This document shows positions 53,676 to 63,286 of a stretch of 64,000 nucleotides of DNA, piece by piece. Under the pieces are notes generated by a model that did no database searches, was not told the origin of the DNA, and was given only the letters and a program-made list of their open reading frames with translations. The DNA is from Lacticaseibacillus paracasei subsp. paracasei (GTDB lineage Bacteria; Bacillota; Bacilli; Lactobacillales; Lactobacillaceae): assembly GCF_000829035.1 (NCBI RefSeq), contig NZ_AP012541.1:1116001-1180000 (forward strand), read 5' to 3'. How positions within the stretch are numbered: the stretch's first letter is position 1; every line of letters begins with the position of its first letter. A program made the translations under genes and the position numbers.

Positions 53676-54503
53676 ATGAAATTTTGGAAAAAGGCAATTT
53701 TCACGTTTGCACTGATTTTACCAGTATTTGTTTTAGCAGCTTGTGGCAAGTCGGCTAGTTCAACGAAGAATACCACGGTTAAAGTTGGCATCATGAGCAC
53801 GGATAAAGAAATTTGGACTGATATTCAATCACGTTTGAAGAAGCAGGGTGTGACGATCAAACTTGTTCAGTTCACTGACTATAATCAGCCTAACCAAGCA
53901 CTGGAAGATGGCGATATTCAACTCAACGCCTTCCAGCATCACAATTTCTTGGATAACTGGAACAAGAAACACAACACCAAGATTGTTGATATCGGCGCAA
54001 CCTACATCGGCCCGATGCGCGCTTACTCCAACAAGATCAAGTCGTTGAAGGACGTTAAGAACGGCGATCAGATCTCGGTACCAAACGATCCTTCCAATGA
54101 AGGCCGTGCTTTACAGTTGTTGGCACAAAATGGCTTGCTGACGTTGAAAAAGGGTGTAGCTTCACCGACTATTCGCGATATCACTGAAAATAAGCTGAAT
54201 CTGAAGTTTACTGAATTGGATGCCGCTCAAACAGCCCGTTCTTTGAATGATGTCGCAGTTGCTGTTGTCAACAATGATATTGCTGCTGCCGCTAATCTGA
54301 AGCCAGCTAACGCAATCGCAGTTGAAAAGATTACTAAGGCGTCCAAGCCTTGGGTGAACTTCATTGCTGCCAAGTCAGCCAAGGACAAGGACAATGCGAC
54401 CTATAAGAAGATCGTGAAAGCCTATCAGACACAGCGGACAGCTGATCTTTTGAAGAAAGTTTACAAAGGTTCAACCTTGCCGGCTTGGAACTATAAGTTT
54501 TAG
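53676..54503 (+). CDS. metQ2: Methionine-binding lipoprotein MetQ, operon copy
   Basis: A 275-residue NlpA-family lipoprotein. Signal ends VFVLAAC with Cys23. The binding domain has VKVGIMSTDKEIWTDIQSRL, TDYNQPNQALEDGDIQLNAF, HHNFLDNWNKKHNTK and VPNDPSNEGRALQLLAQ. It is clearly a paralogue of the solo MetQ 1.8 kb upstream, diverged throughout but with the same motif order. ATG 53676 follows AGGAGG. It is followed by metN after 18 bases. Confidence 0.94.
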   Translation: MKFWKKAIFTFALILPVFVLAACGKSASSTKNTTVKVGIMSTDKEIWTDIQSRLKKQGVTIKLVQFTDYNQPNQALEDGDIQLNAFQHHNFLDNWNKKHNTKIVDIGATYIGPMRAYSNKIKSLKDVKNGDQISVPNDPSNEGRALQLLAQNGLLTLKKGVASPTIRDITENKLNLKFTELDAAQTARSLNDVAVAVVNNDIAAAANLKPANAIAVEKITKASKPWVNFIAAKSAKDKDNATYKKIVKAYQTQRTADLLKKVYKGSTLPAWNYKF

Positions 54504-54521
54504 TTAGAAACGGGGACAATC

Positions 54522-55574
54522 ATGTCAGATCAAGCAGTTGTGACTTTAAAAGATGTGGACGTTGAGTTCCACGGCAAAACCCGCTCGGTGCATGCCGTTG
54601 ATCATGTGGACTTAACGGTCAACCGCGGTGATATTTATGGCATTGTCGGATACTCTGGTGCCGGCAAATCCACACTTGTTCGGACCATCAACTTGCTGCA
54701 GCGCCCAACTGGCGGCAGCGTCAACGTCCTAGGCCAGGATATGTTGGCCTTGTCGCCGGCGCAGCTGCGCAAGGAACGCAAACGTATCGGCATGATTTTT
54801 CAGCATTTTAATCTGATGAACAGTCGAACTATTGCTGACAATGTTGCTTTTCCATTAAAAGGAATCAAATCGAAGCAAGCGATCCAAAAGAAAGTTGCGG
54901 AGTTGCTCGATCTGGTTGGACTCACTGATCGCGCTAATTCCTATCCTGCTCAATTATCAGGTGGACAAAAGCAACGCGTCGGGATTGCCCGCGCGCTAGC
55001 GTCAGATCCTGAAATTCTCATTTCGGATGAAGCAACGAGTGCACTTGATCCAAAGACGACCAGTTCTATTCTGGAGTTGCTCCAGTCGCTGAATCAACGA
55101 CTGGGCCTGACCATTGTACTGATTACCCACCAGATGGAAGCTGTGAAGCAGATCTGTAATCGTGTGGCGGTCATGGATGATGGGGCAATCATTGAACGCG
55201 GTGACTTGTTGCAGGTCTTTTCCAATCCTCAGCAACAGTTAACCAAAGACTTCATTGATACTACTTTGCAACTGGATCAGGCGATTGATGCTGTCATGCA
55301 GCAGCCGACCGTGAAAAATCTGGGGCCGGATGATCGTCTTTTACGATTAACCTACGTCGGTGATTCAGCCGATCAACCGCTGGTGGCTAAGCTGTTTAGT
55401 AGCTATCATGTCACGGCGAACATTCTGTTTGGTGACATTCAGATTTTACAGGATACGCCGTTTGGCAACTTAATTGTGGTTCTTTCCGGTGACCATGATG
55501 AAGTTGAAGCCGGAATCGCGTATTTGAAACAGCAGGATGTCAAGATTGAAGACATTCTAAAGAAGGAGGCCTAG
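54522..55574 (+). CDS. metN: Methionine ABC transporter, ATP-binding protein
   Basis: A 350-residue ATPase of the methionine-uptake (MUT) family. Walker [10 protein letters not shown] near 40-48, signature [15 protein letters not shown] near 145-159, Walker [13 protein letters not shown] near 165-176. The C-terminal NIL domain (about 265-345) binds methionine for trans-inhibition. ATG 54522 follows GGGGACAATC, a weaker site than its neighbours. Confidence 0.97.
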   Translation: MSDQAVVTLKDVDVEFHGKTRSVHAVDHVDLTVNRGDIYGIVGYSGAGKSTLVRTINLLQRPTGGSVNVLGQDMLALSPAQLRKERKRIGMIFQHFNLMNSRTIADNVAFPLKGIKSKQAIQKKVAELLDLVGLTDRANSYPAQLSGGQKQRVGIARALASDPEILISDEATSALDPKTTSSILELLQSLNQRLGLTIVLITHQMEAVKQICNRVAVMDDGAIIERGDLLQVFSNPQQQLTKDFIDTTLQLDQAIDAVMQQPTVKNLGPDDRLLRLTYVGDSADQPLVAKLFSSYHVTANILFGDIQILQDTPFGNLIVVLSGDHDEVEAGIAYLKQQDVKIEDILKKEA

Positions 55575-55578
55575 ACAG

Positions 55579-56268
55579 ATGGGACAGTTCTTTACAAAAT
55601 ATTTTCCTAACGTGGTGCCTATCTGGTCGGGTGACGGCGGGGTGACTCAGGCAATCAACGAAACGTTGTATATGACCGTGTTGACAGCAGTTGTTGCCGG
55701 CATTCTCGGGATTGTCATTGGGATTCTGCTGGTTCTAACCGATGAAGATGGTTTACTAGCCAACCAACCGTTTTATTTTATCCTCGATAAACTGGTTAAC
55801 ATTTTTCGGGCGGTGCCATTCATCATCTTGCTGGCAATCATGACCCCTGTGACGCGAGCCATTGTCGGGACGGGGATCGGCCCAACTGCAGCCTTGGTTC
55901 CTTTAATTGCAGGGACCACACCGTTTTATGCACGGCAGGTTCAAAATGCCTTATTGACAGTTGATCCTGGCGTCATCGAGGCAGCTGAAGCAATGGGTGT
56001 TTCGCCGCTTGGCATTGTGTTGCGGGTTTACCTGCGCGAAGGTTTGTCAGAACTCATCCGAGTTTCAGTCCTGACGATCATCTCTGTCATCGGCTTAACC
56101 GCTATGGCAGGTGCAGTTGGGGGCGGCGGCCTTGGGAATCTGGCGATCGCGGTCGGTTACCAACGTTACCAATACGATGTCATCATCGTTTCCTTAATCT
56201 TTATTCTGGCGATCGTTTTCTTGGTACAATTTATCGGTGACTTCTTCGCACGAAAAACCCATCATTAA
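55579..56268 (+). CDS. metI: Methionine ABC transporter, permease
   Basis: A 229-residue permease with five membrane helices. The coupling (EAA) loop is VIEAAEAMGVSPLGIVLRVY near 133-152. Length and the Gly-rich stretch MAGAVGGGGLGNLAIAVGYQ match MetI. It starts 4 bases after metN, following AGGAGGCC. Last gene of the unit. Confidence 0.97.
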   Translation: MGQFFTKYFPNVVPIWSGDGGVTQAINETLYMTVLTAVVAGILGIVIGILLVLTDEDGLLANQPFYFILDKLVNIFRAVPFIILLAIMTPVTRAIVGTGIGPTAALVPLIAGTTPFYARQVQNALLTVDPGVIEAAEAMGVSPLGIVLRVYLREGLSELIRVSVLTIISVIGLTAMAGAVGGGGLGNLAIAVGYQRYQYDVIIVSLIFILAIVFLVQFIGDFFARKTHH

Positions 56269-56288
56269 ATTTAAAACTCGTTTTGTAG

Positions 56289-56319
56289 GCAGAACTCGTG
56301 ATAGCGTTCTGCTTTTTTT
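56289..56319 (+). terminator. Terminator of the met operon
   Basis: GCAGAAC pairs with GTTCTGC around a 9-base loop, then eight T. It lies 20 bases after metI. Confidence 0.9.
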
Positions 56320-56399
56320 TGAACGCGTTTGCCGCTGTTCTTTTTATGACGTAGAATGGCGATATAACTAAAAGTCAAATTCCAGTCGGGGGTATCATT

Positions 56400-57167
56400 G
56401 TGCACACACTTGAGATTAAGGATTTACATGTCAAAATTAAAGCAGAACCTGAGCATCCGGAGATTTTGACCGGCGTTAATTTAAAGTTAGCGACTGGTGA
56501 GATTCATGCCATTATGGGTCCGAACGGGACAGGAAAATCAACATTAGCCGAGACGATCATGGGCAATCCTGCTTATGAAGTGACTCAAGGCGATGTCTTA
56601 ATTGATGGTCAGTCTATTTTAGACATGGCAGTTGATGAACGCGCGCGAGCCGGGCTTTTTCTAGGGATGCAGTACCCGCAAGAAATTGCAGGTGTTACCA
56701 ATGCCGAGTTTATTCGGGCGGCGATCAATGCACGCCGGCCAGAAGATGATCAGATTCGCATCACCGACTTTTTAAAGCAATTGGACGACACAATGGCGAC
56801 CCTCGAAATGCCGGAATCCATGGCGGATCGTTATTTGAACCAAGGCTTTTCCGGTGGTGAAAAGAAACGCAATGAAATTCTACAGTTGATGATGATTCAC
56901 CCGCACTTTGGTTTGTTGGATGAAATTGATTCCGGCTTGGATATTGATGCACTGCGGATTGTTGCCAAAGGGGTCAACTTATTGCGTGGACCAGATTTTG
57001 GCAGCATGATTATTACGCATTATCAACGGCTATTGGATTACATCATTCCCGATGTTGTGCATGTGATGAAAGGTGGCCGAATTATTGAAAGTGGCGGCCC
57101 AGAACTTGCTAAAGAATTGGAGAAGACTGGCTACGAACACCTTAAAGTAGGTGATCAAAATGGCTGA
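56400..57167 (+). CDS. sufC: Fe-S cluster assembly ATPase SufC
   Basis: A 255-residue ABC-type ATPase of the SufBCD scaffold. Walker A MGPNGTGKSTLAE near 37-49, Q-loop region GLFLGMQYPQEI, signature GFSGGEKKRNEILQL near 150-164, Walker B FGLLDEIDSGLDIDALRI. GTG 56400 is the start (GTCGGGGG upstream). First gene of sufCDSUB; the operon's promoter lies in the preceding 80 bp, where no clear regulator site was seen. Confidence 0.97.
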   Translation: MHTLEIKDLHVKIKAEPEHPEILTGVNLKLATGEIHAIMGPNGTGKSTLAETIMGNPAYEVTQGDVLIDGQSILDMAVDERARAGLFLGMQYPQEIAGVTNAEFIRAAINARRPEDDQIRITDFLKQLDDTMATLEMPESMADRYLNQGFSGGEKKRNEILQLMMIHPHFGLLDEIDSGLDIDALRIVAKGVNLLRGPDFGSMIITHYQRLLDYIIPDVVHVMKGGRIIESGGPELAKELEKTGYEHLKVGDQNG

Positions 57168-58191
57168 AGCAGTGACTTTACCGGCACCTAACTTGCCCAA
57201 GTTTCCTTTAGCTCGGTATTTAAAACTTCAGCCTGATGCCGTCCTAGATCGTGTGATTCTACACGCACCGCAATCGGTTGCCTATGCAGCAGGCTCCAGT
57301 GAGGTTCAACGGTTCACCCCAGTCACGTCATTGGATGCTTGGTTACTTGCACACCCCCAAGGCGCGACCACGATTGATATTCCGGCCCATTTTGTAAGCG
57401 GTGATGAGCCGATTGTCTTGACTGGTCCTAAGCAAGCGGGTGGACTGCTTTATGTTCATGTCGGCAAAGGCGCTAAAGTCACGATTCAGGAAAAATGGGC
57501 GAGCGGCGGCAATGTTTTAGGCGTTTGGCTTGTGTTGGTTATTGATGCCGATGCCGAAGTCAGCTGGCTGAGTTATGACAGTTTTACAGCTGAGACCGTG
57601 ATTGCAAACCGTACCGCCACGCTTGGTGCCAATGCTAAATTGAATTGGACCTTGGCAGGGTTTTCGCGAAACTCCGGCCTTAACCGGGTGGATGTCCGCT
57701 TATTGGGCCAAAACGCCGAGGCAACCGTCAACGTGGGTGTGCTTGCGGCAGGAAGTCAACATGTCAGTTACACGACCTCGGTAACCAATGAAGCGCAACA
57801 CACAGTAGGGCATATTAACCAACGTGGCGTCATTACTGGCAGTGCCCATTTATTATTCAATGGGATTGGTCACATCATCAAAGGTGCACGTGGCAGTGAT
57901 GCCCAACAAGAAAATCGAGTCTTGATGTTGTCGCCACATGCGGAAGGTGATGCCAATCCGATTCTGTTAATTGACGAAAATGACGTCACCGCAGGACATG
58001 CGGCTTCAGTGACGCGTGTGAATGCTGATCAGCTTTACTATCTCATGAGCCGTGGTTTATCTGCGACATTGGCGAAACGGTTGGTCATTCGCGGTTTCCT
58101 TGAAGGCGGCTTGGCTGAAATTGATGATGTCCGACTGAAGAAGGAACTCTTCGCAACGATTGATCGAACGCTGGTGGCTGAAGATGCGTGA
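57160..58191 (+). CDS. sufD: Fe-S cluster assembly protein SufD
   Basis: A 343-residue beta-helix scaffold protein paired with SufB. The C-terminal core has INQRGVITGSAHLLFNGIGH, KGARGSDAQQENRVLMLSP, and [20 protein letters not shown], which is the SufB/D family signature. ATG 57160 follows GTAGGTGATC, inside the end of sufC (8-base overlap). Confidence 0.95.
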   Translation: MAEAVTLPAPNLPKFPLARYLKLQPDAVLDRVILHAPQSVAYAAGSSEVQRFTPVTSLDAWLLAHPQGATTIDIPAHFVSGDEPIVLTGPKQAGGLLYVHVGKGAKVTIQEKWASGGNVLGVWLVLVIDADAEVSWLSYDSFTAETVIANRTATLGANAKLNWTLAGFSRNSGLNRVDVRLLGQNAEATVNVGVLAAGSQHVSYTTSVTNEAQHTVGHINQRGVITGSAHLLFNGIGHIIKGARGSDAQQENRVLMLSPHAEGDANPILLIDENDVTAGHAASVTRVNADQLYYLMSRGLSATLAKRLVIRGFLEGGLAEIDDVRLKKELFATIDRTLVAEDA

Positions 58192-59380
58192 ACAATTTCC
58201 ATTTTTTAAAGCTCATCCCGAGCTGGTCTATCTAGATACGGCGGCGACTTCTCAGAAACCGCAAGCTTTACTAGATGCTATTCAAAATTACTATGTCAAT
58301 GATAATGCCAATGTTCATCGTGGCTTGTATAAATTGGCTTATGACACCACCGAGGCTTATGAAAACGTACGCCAACAAGTGGCCGGCTTTTTAGGTGCGG
58401 CGAGTGCTGACGAGATTATTTTTACTCGCGGGACCACTGATAGCTTGAACTTGGTTGCTAGTGCTTATGGGCCGCAAGTCGTCACGGCTGGGTCACAAAT
58501 TGTTGTGACAGGTGCAGAGCATCACAGTAATTTCATTCCTTGGCAGCAATTAGCCAAGCGCCAGCAGGCTACGTTCACAGTGACGCCGGTAAAGCCGGAT
58601 GGCACGGTGGATATTGCTGCCTTAATAGCGGCCATCACGCCTCAGACGAAGGTGGTTGCGGTGGCGCAAGTGACGAATGTTGCAGGTGATACGTTACCGA
58701 TTGCCAAAATTGCGGCCAAAGCCCATGCAGTTGGTGCTGTTGTCGTTGTTGATGGCGCGCAGGCGGTAGCCCATCTGGCAGTTGATGTTCAAGCTATGGG
58801 GGCGGATTTCTATGCATTTTCTGGGCATAAAATTTATGGCCCAACTGGCATTGGCGTCCTCTATGGCCGCGCTGATTTATTGCAGCACATGCCGCCGATT
58901 CAGTTTGGCGGTGAAATGATTTCAGAAGTCCGCGATGATGTCAGTACTTGGGCAGACGGCCCAATTAAGTACGAGGCTGGCACGCCGCACATTGCTGGCG
59001 TGATCGGATTAGGCGCTGCTTTAACGTGGTTTGATCAGTCTGTGAATGCAGCAGCATTTGACAACGAACATCAATTGGCAGATCAGTTACGCGCTGGCCT
59101 GGCAGCGATTCCAGATGTGACCGTGTATGGTAATCAAGCAAGTTTGGCGACTGTGTCGTTTAACTTAACTGGGATTCACCCGCATGATCTTGCGACTTTC
59201 TTAGATGAGCAGCAAATTGCGGTTCGTGCGGGGCATCATTGTGCACAACCGCTGATGGCGCGACTAGGGGTGCCAGCCACGGTTCGTGCTAGTTTCGGCG
59301 TTTACAACAATGCTGACGATGTTGAACGATTGATTCAGGCAGTTCAGGCGGCAAGGAGGTATTTCCATGGCATTGACTAA
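58184..59380 (+). CDS. sufS: Cysteine desulfurase SufS
   Basis: A 398-residue PLP enzyme releasing sulfur from Cys for cluster assembly. YLDTAATSQKPQALLDAI opens it, GAEHHSNFIPWQQLA binds cofactor, the Schiff-base Lys216 is in FSGHKIYGPTGIGVLYG, and the catalytic Cys353 in RAGHHCAQPL. ATG 58184 lies in the end of sufD. It passes sulfur to SufU, encoded next. Confidence 0.97.
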   Translation: MREQFPFFKAHPELVYLDTAATSQKPQALLDAIQNYYVNDNANVHRGLYKLAYDTTEAYENVRQQVAGFLGAASADEIIFTRGTTDSLNLVASAYGPQVVTAGSQIVVTGAEHHSNFIPWQQLAKRQQATFTVTPVKPDGTVDIAALIAAITPQTKVVAVAQVTNVAGDTLPIAKIAAKAHAVGAVVVVDGAQAVAHLAVDVQAMGADFYAFSGHKIYGPTGIGVLYGRADLLQHMPPIQFGGEMISEVRDDVSTWADGPIKYEAGTPHIAGVIGLGAALTWFDQSVNAAAFDNEHQLADQLRAGLAAIPDVTVYGNQASLATVSFNLTGIHPHDLATFLDEQQIAVRAGHHCAQPLMARLGVPATVRASFGVYNNADDVERLIQAVQAARRYFHGID

Positions 59381-59813
59381 GCTGGACCAGATGTATCGGG
59401 CGGTCATTTTGGATGAAGCACAACACCCGCGACATCACGGGGTTTTGCCAGCTTTTGACCATGAAATTACGGTTCGCAATCCAAGTTGCGGTGATGTCTT
59501 GCATCTTCAAATCAAAGAGGATGCCGGTCGGGTAACGGACGTGGCCTTCTCTGGCAGTGGCTGTACGATTTCTCAAGCCAGTGCTAGCCTGATGACGGAA
59601 CAGATCATTGGCAAAACGCCAGCAGACATTGAACAAATGGTCGAAACGTTTTCTGATTTGATCATTAACGGGGATGTGCCAAACGCTGATATTTTAGGCG
59701 ATGCAGCGGTTTTAAAGGGCGTCCACCAATTTCCTGCACGGATCAAATGTGCCACTTTGGCATGGAAAGCAGCGGCGCAAGTTTTGACGCAGAAAGGTGA
59801 AGACCATGACTGA
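59367..59813 (+). CDS. sufU: Zinc-dependent sulfurtransferase / Fe-S assembly protein SufU
   Basis: A 148-residue protein accepting sulfur from SufS. The three Zn-binding/active Cys lie in RNPSCGDVL (about 41), [15 protein letters not shown] (about 66) and [10 protein letters not shown] (about 129), with Asp in SCGD as fourth ligand. ATG 59367 follows GGAGGTATTTCC, with 14-base overlap to sufS. Confidence 0.96.
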   Translation: MALTKLDQMYRAVILDEAQHPRHHGVLPAFDHEITVRNPSCGDVLHLQIKEDAGRVTDVAFSGSGCTISQASASLMTEQIIGKTPADIEQMVETFSDLIINGDVPNADILGDAAVLKGVHQFPARIKCATLAWKAAAQVLTQKGEDHD

Positions 59814-61242
59814 GACAAAAAACACTAAAAACAATGAAACTGTCGCGGCATATATCGACTTTTTGCCAGAAGACAATCCAGCAGATTTTAAGGATGATAT
59901 CAAGCCGGTGTATTCTACAGGTCGGGGCTTAACCGAGGAAACGGTTCGCGCTATTTCTGCGGAGAAGCATGAGCCTGACTGGATGCTCGATTATCGGTTG
60001 CGTGCTTATGCAACGTACAAAAGGCTGGCAATGCCGAATTTTGGCCCGGATCTTTCCGATCTTGACTTGGACAACATGCTTTATTTTCAAAAGGCGACGG
60101 ATCGAACCTATCGCGACTGGGATGACGTGCCTGACGCCATTAAAAATACGTTTGATCGGTTAGGCGTTCCGCAGGCTGAACGTAAATATTTGGCCGGCGC
60201 CAGCGCCCAATACGAGTCTGAAGTGGTTTACCATAACATGCGGGATGAATTCGAAAAACTCGGCATTATTTTCATGGACATGGACTCAGCTTTGAAAGAG
60301 TATCCGGAACTCGTGCATGATTATTTTGGCAAACTGGTTAAACCTAGCGACAATAAATTTGCTGCTTTGAACGGTGCTGTGTGGTCTGGCGGCAGTTTTA
60401 TCTATGTGCCTAAAGGCGTGCAGACAGATGTGCCAATTCAAAGTTACTTCCGAATTAATGCCGAGAACACCGGTCAATTCGAGCGGACGCTGATCATCGT
60501 TGAGCCTGGCGCGCATGTTAACTACGTGGAAGGATGTACGGCTCCTAACTATTCCAGCGACAGTTTGCACGCGGCGGTTGTTGAAGTTTTCGTCAAAAAT
60601 GACGCTTACTGCCGCTATACGACGATTCAGAACTGGAGCAAGAATGTCTTCTCACTTGAAACCAAACGCGCACAGGCACTCGACAACGCCACTATGGAGT
60701 GGGTTGATGGCAACCTTGGCAGTAAAACTACGATGAAGTATCCTAGCGTGTATCTTGACGGTAAAGGCGCGCACGGTACGATGTTAAGTATCGCGGTCGC
60801 AGGTGAAGGCGTTGATCAGGATAATGGCGCACGAATGATTCATAATGCGCCGAATACCAGCAGTTCGATTGTCTCCAAGTCGATTGCCAAAGATGGCGGC
60901 GCGGTTGATTATCGCGGCACAGTTCGCTTCACTAAAAAGGCAGACAATGCCTTTTGCCACGTAGAATGTGACACGATCTTGATGGATGAAAAAAGTTCAA
61001 GTGATACAATTCCTTATAATGAAATCCATAATGCCACAGTGTCAATGGAACATGAAGCGAAGGTATCAAAGGTTTCCGAAGAACAGTTGTACTACTTGAT
61101 GAGCCGCGGTATTTCTGAAGCCAAGGCCACTGAAATGATTATCATGGGTTTTGTTGAGCCATTTACTAAAGAACTGCCGATGGAATATGCGGTTGAATTG
61201 AATCGTCTGATTGGTATGGAAATGGATGGGTCTGTAGGCTGA
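59806..61242 (+). CDS. sufB: Fe-S cluster assembly protein SufB
   Basis: A 478-residue scaffold on which clusters are built with SufC and Suf[21 protein letters not shown], then [20 protein letters not shown], then [20 protein letters not shown] and [19 protein letters not shown] are all family signatures. ATG 59806 follows AAAGGTGAAG in the end of sufU. Last gene of the operon, with two hairpins behind. Confidence 0.97.
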   Translation: MTETKNTKNNETVAAYIDFLPEDNPADFKDDIKPVYSTGRGLTEETVRAISAEKHEPDWMLDYRLRAYATYKRLAMPNFGPDLSDLDLDNMLYFQKATDRTYRDWDDVPDAIKNTFDRLGVPQAERKYLAGASAQYESEVVYHNMRDEFEKLGIIFMDMDSALKEYPELVHDYFGKLVKPSDNKFAALNGAVWSGGSFIYVPKGVQTDVPIQSYFRINAENTGQFERTLIIVEPGAHVNYVEGCTAPNYSSDSLHAAVVEVFVKNDAYCRYTTIQNWSKNVFSLETKRAQALDNATMEWVDGNLGSKTTMKYPSVYLDGKGAHGTMLSIAVAGEGVDQDNGARMIHNAPNTSSSIVSKSIAKDGGAVDYRGTVRFTKKADNAFCHVECDTILMDEKSSSDTIPYNEIHNATVSMEHEAKVSKVSEEQLYYLMSRGISEAKATEMIIMGFVEPFTKELPMEYAVELNRLIGMEMDGSVG

Positions 61243-61341
61243 AATCGACTTCTTATTCTAATGTCGATTTTTGAAGAAAAGCTGGCTAAATTGTTATCTG
61301 CAATCTGGAGGTTGCGGATAGACGTTTAGCCAGCTTTTTTT
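61243..61341 (+). terminator. Two hairpins closing the suf operon
   Basis: A small stem AAATCGAC/GTCGATTT with TTT ends near 61272. A larger one follows, with AAAAGCTGGCTAAA (61277-61290) pairing with TTTAGCCAGCTTTT, an inner stem TCTGCAA/TTGCGGA, and a run of seven T (to 61341). The larger is the main terminator. Confidence 0.85.
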
Positions 61342-61356
61342 ATTCGACATAAAATA

Positions 61357-61386
61357 TTAGGCAAGCCTAACTTTTTGTTTTATGAT
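61357..61386 (+). promoter_or_regulatory. DtxR/MntR-type metal box overlapping a promoter
   Basis: TTAGGCAAGCCTAA (61357-61370) has perfect 6-base arms around AA, the form recognised by DtxR-family metalloregulators (iron or manganese) in Firmicutes. It overlaps the place of the -35 element; -10 TATGAT lies at 61381-61386. A metal-bound repressor here would shut off the small HTH gene behind. Regulator identity and metal are inference. Confidence 0.65.
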
Positions 61387-61426
61387 AGAAGCGGCAACAA
61401 AACCACACTAATCTAGGAGGCCGCAA

Positions 61427-61609
61427 ATGGATAACTATGATAAAGCAAGAAAGGTTTTGCAATCAACGGCATTGTCAAAAATAGCTCAGCAGACCGGTAT
61501 CAGTATCGGGCAGATTTGGCATTATCGTGATCGTCACGAAGGCATTGAAAAGGCACCAGAGGCCTATGTAAAGAAGATTGCCAGTTTGTATCGAAATAAG
61601 CGGTATTGA
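61427..61609 (+). CDS. 60-residue helix-turn-helix protein
   Basis: A small basic protein: DNYDKARKVLQSTALSKIAQ then QTGISIGQIWHYRDRHEGIE and KAPEAYVKKIASLYRNKR. The middle part 'LSKIAQQTGISIGQIWHYRD' has the shape of a Cro/phage-type HTH (helix, turn at 'TGIS', recognition helix), with no effector domain. ATG 61427 follows AGGAGG with 6-base spacing. It has its own promoter with a metal-box operator and no downstream partner. It is probably a DNA-binding protein; target unknown. Confidence 0.7.
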   Translation: MDNYDKARKVLQSTALSKIAQQTGISIGQIWHYRDRHEGIEKAPEAYVKKIASLYRNKRY

Positions 61610-61806
61610 AATCGCTAGAATAAGGGGCTTGTTAATTTGGCCAAATTGCAAGAAGCGTCAGGATAAAAGCTATGAGCCCACAAAACAAGTCGTGAGCCTG
61701 ATAGCGATCACACGTCATGGGTGCTACAATTAAATTACTGATTTGCAAACTGAATCTCAATTTTTTGCATGCTATTGCGTGTGCCATGATCGCGAGGAGG
61801 TATACC

Positions 61807-62187
61807 ATGGCTGAGGATCTTGAACATTTTATCAAGACAATGGCGCTGGGGATTCCAACGATTAAACCAGACGAAAAGCGAGCTTTTCTCGGTAATTTTC
61901 GTGAACGAGTTGCGATGGCCATTACGATTAAGCAGTTACGCGATGCACGAATCACCACCATGCTTGATGCGGTGTTGACCCGTTATCCTGGTTATCGAAT
62001 TTTTCTTAATGGCCGAATGGGCGAAAATCTGGTCAATCAATACATGATGCAGGCCCTAGCCCACAACTATCCTTTCACCATTATGAATCAACCGGGGATG
62101 CGCGTGACTAAGCGCGTTTTGCAAACCGATTTTGGCTGGGTATTGGCGCACCCGACTCAGAAAATAGCCCAACCCATCCTTTTATAA
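61807..62187 (+). CDS. yueI: YueI/DUF1694 family protein
   Basis: A 126-residue soluble protein, EDLEHFIKTMALGIPTIKPD, then FLGNFRERVAMAITIKQLRD and the late YPFTIMNQPGMRVTKRVLQT, characteristic of DUF1694. It has a ribosomal-protein-L7Ae-like size and may bind RNA, but its function is unknown. ATG 61807 follows GAGGAGG. A -10 like TACAAT near 61726 may serve it. Confidence 0.85.
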   Translation: MAEDLEHFIKTMALGIPTIKPDEKRAFLGNFRERVAMAITIKQLRDARITTMLDAVLTRYPGYRIFLNGRMGENLVNQYMMQALAHNYPFTIMNQPGMRVTKRVLQTDFGWVLAHPTQKIAQPILL

Positions 62188-62287
62188 GTTGGCGACGCAC
62201 GCCGGTTGTGAAGCCGTTTGCCAGTTGAACATTGCAAAAAGTGCGATTAGTTTCTGACGACAATCACGTATTTACAGGAGGTCCATT

Positions 62288-63256
62288 TTGACGCAACTTG
62301 ATACGATTCAGCGAACAGTACAACAACTACGCGATTTGCTGAATAAAGGCGAAATTTTTACAGCATTACCGAATATGTTGGGCAAAGTGATTGAGAGCGT
62401 GGCAGTTGAACCTGCTACCCCGATTAAAATACCTAGAGACGACAAGACGGCCATTGTCAAAATCAGAGCTATCCAGAAGCGGATCAAGCAAACAAGTGAT
62501 CCCAGCGTGACTGATGATGAGATTGACTTTTTGGTAGCACATTTGGCAAGTACCAACCCTGCAGTTCGGGATAAAGGCGTTTTCTTCCTGTTCAATGATT
62601 TGTTTCAGGCGGAAGCCTTCACCAATGAGCAAATTAAAACGCTTTTCAAGCGGCTGCAAGCACCGGATATTTTGTTCAATCATATTTTTGAACCGCAAAA
62701 CAATGGTATCTTTTTGCGCAGTTTTTCGCTGATGATTCTAAGCGGCATGATCTATGCTGATCAGAATCGTTACCACGTGTTGACTAAAGCCGATTATTTG
62801 GCGACTGTTCAGAATATCGCCGTTTATATTCTGTTAGAAAAAGATGGCCGTGGTTATGTTGAGAAGAAGGGCTGGGCACATGCCTATACACATATTGGCA
62901 ACATGCTGGAAGAATTGAGTCAAGTTGGGGTCTTACCGCGAGCTGAGAAAGTTTTGCTCATGGCCGCAGTTGTGGAAGCTTGGCGGCGCGTTGAAACACC
63001 GCTTGTTTTTGGGGAAGATCATCGCATGGCTTTGTATCTGAGCAGCCTGACCAACGTCAATAAGTTTTACAGTGAAACTTTATTGATGTGTCTCAAGAAT
63101 TGGCAGCACGCCTTGGTGAATGTTCGTCCGCAAGAATCCTACAGTTTTTGGGTTCGGTGGTACAACCGCAATCGATTGTTGCAAGCATTGGCCCTGCGAG
63201 CTGATTTGCCACAGCCAATTGCCGATTATATTCAGCAAATTGTGGATCTTTTTTAG
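62288..63256 (+). CDS. DUF2785 family protein
   Basis: A 322-residue all-helical, HEAT-like protein. The family mark is KGWAHAYTHIGNMLEELSQV near 197-216, and MALYLSSLTNVNKFYSETLL follows. The start is TTG 62288, 6 bases after AGGAGG. Role unknown. It stands between yueI and the HAD gene with short gaps, perhaps one transcript. Confidence 0.85.
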   Translation: MTQLDTIQRTVQQLRDLLNKGEIFTALPNMLGKVIESVAVEPATPIKIPRDDKTAIVKIRAIQKRIKQTSDPSVTDDEIDFLVAHLASTNPAVRDKGVFFLFNDLFQAEAFTNEQIKTLFKRLQAPDILFNHIFEPQNNGIFLRSFSLMILSGMIYADQNRYHVLTKADYLATVQNIAVYILLEKDGRGYVEKKGWAHAYTHIGNMLEELSQVGVLPRAEKVLLMAAVVEAWRRVETPLVFGEDHRMALYLSSLTNVNKFYSETLLMCLKNWQHALVNVRPQESYSFWVRWYNRNRLLQALALRADLPQPIADYIQQIVDLF

Positions 63257-63286
63257 TTCAGATGGTCAATAGAAGGGAGCACGGCT

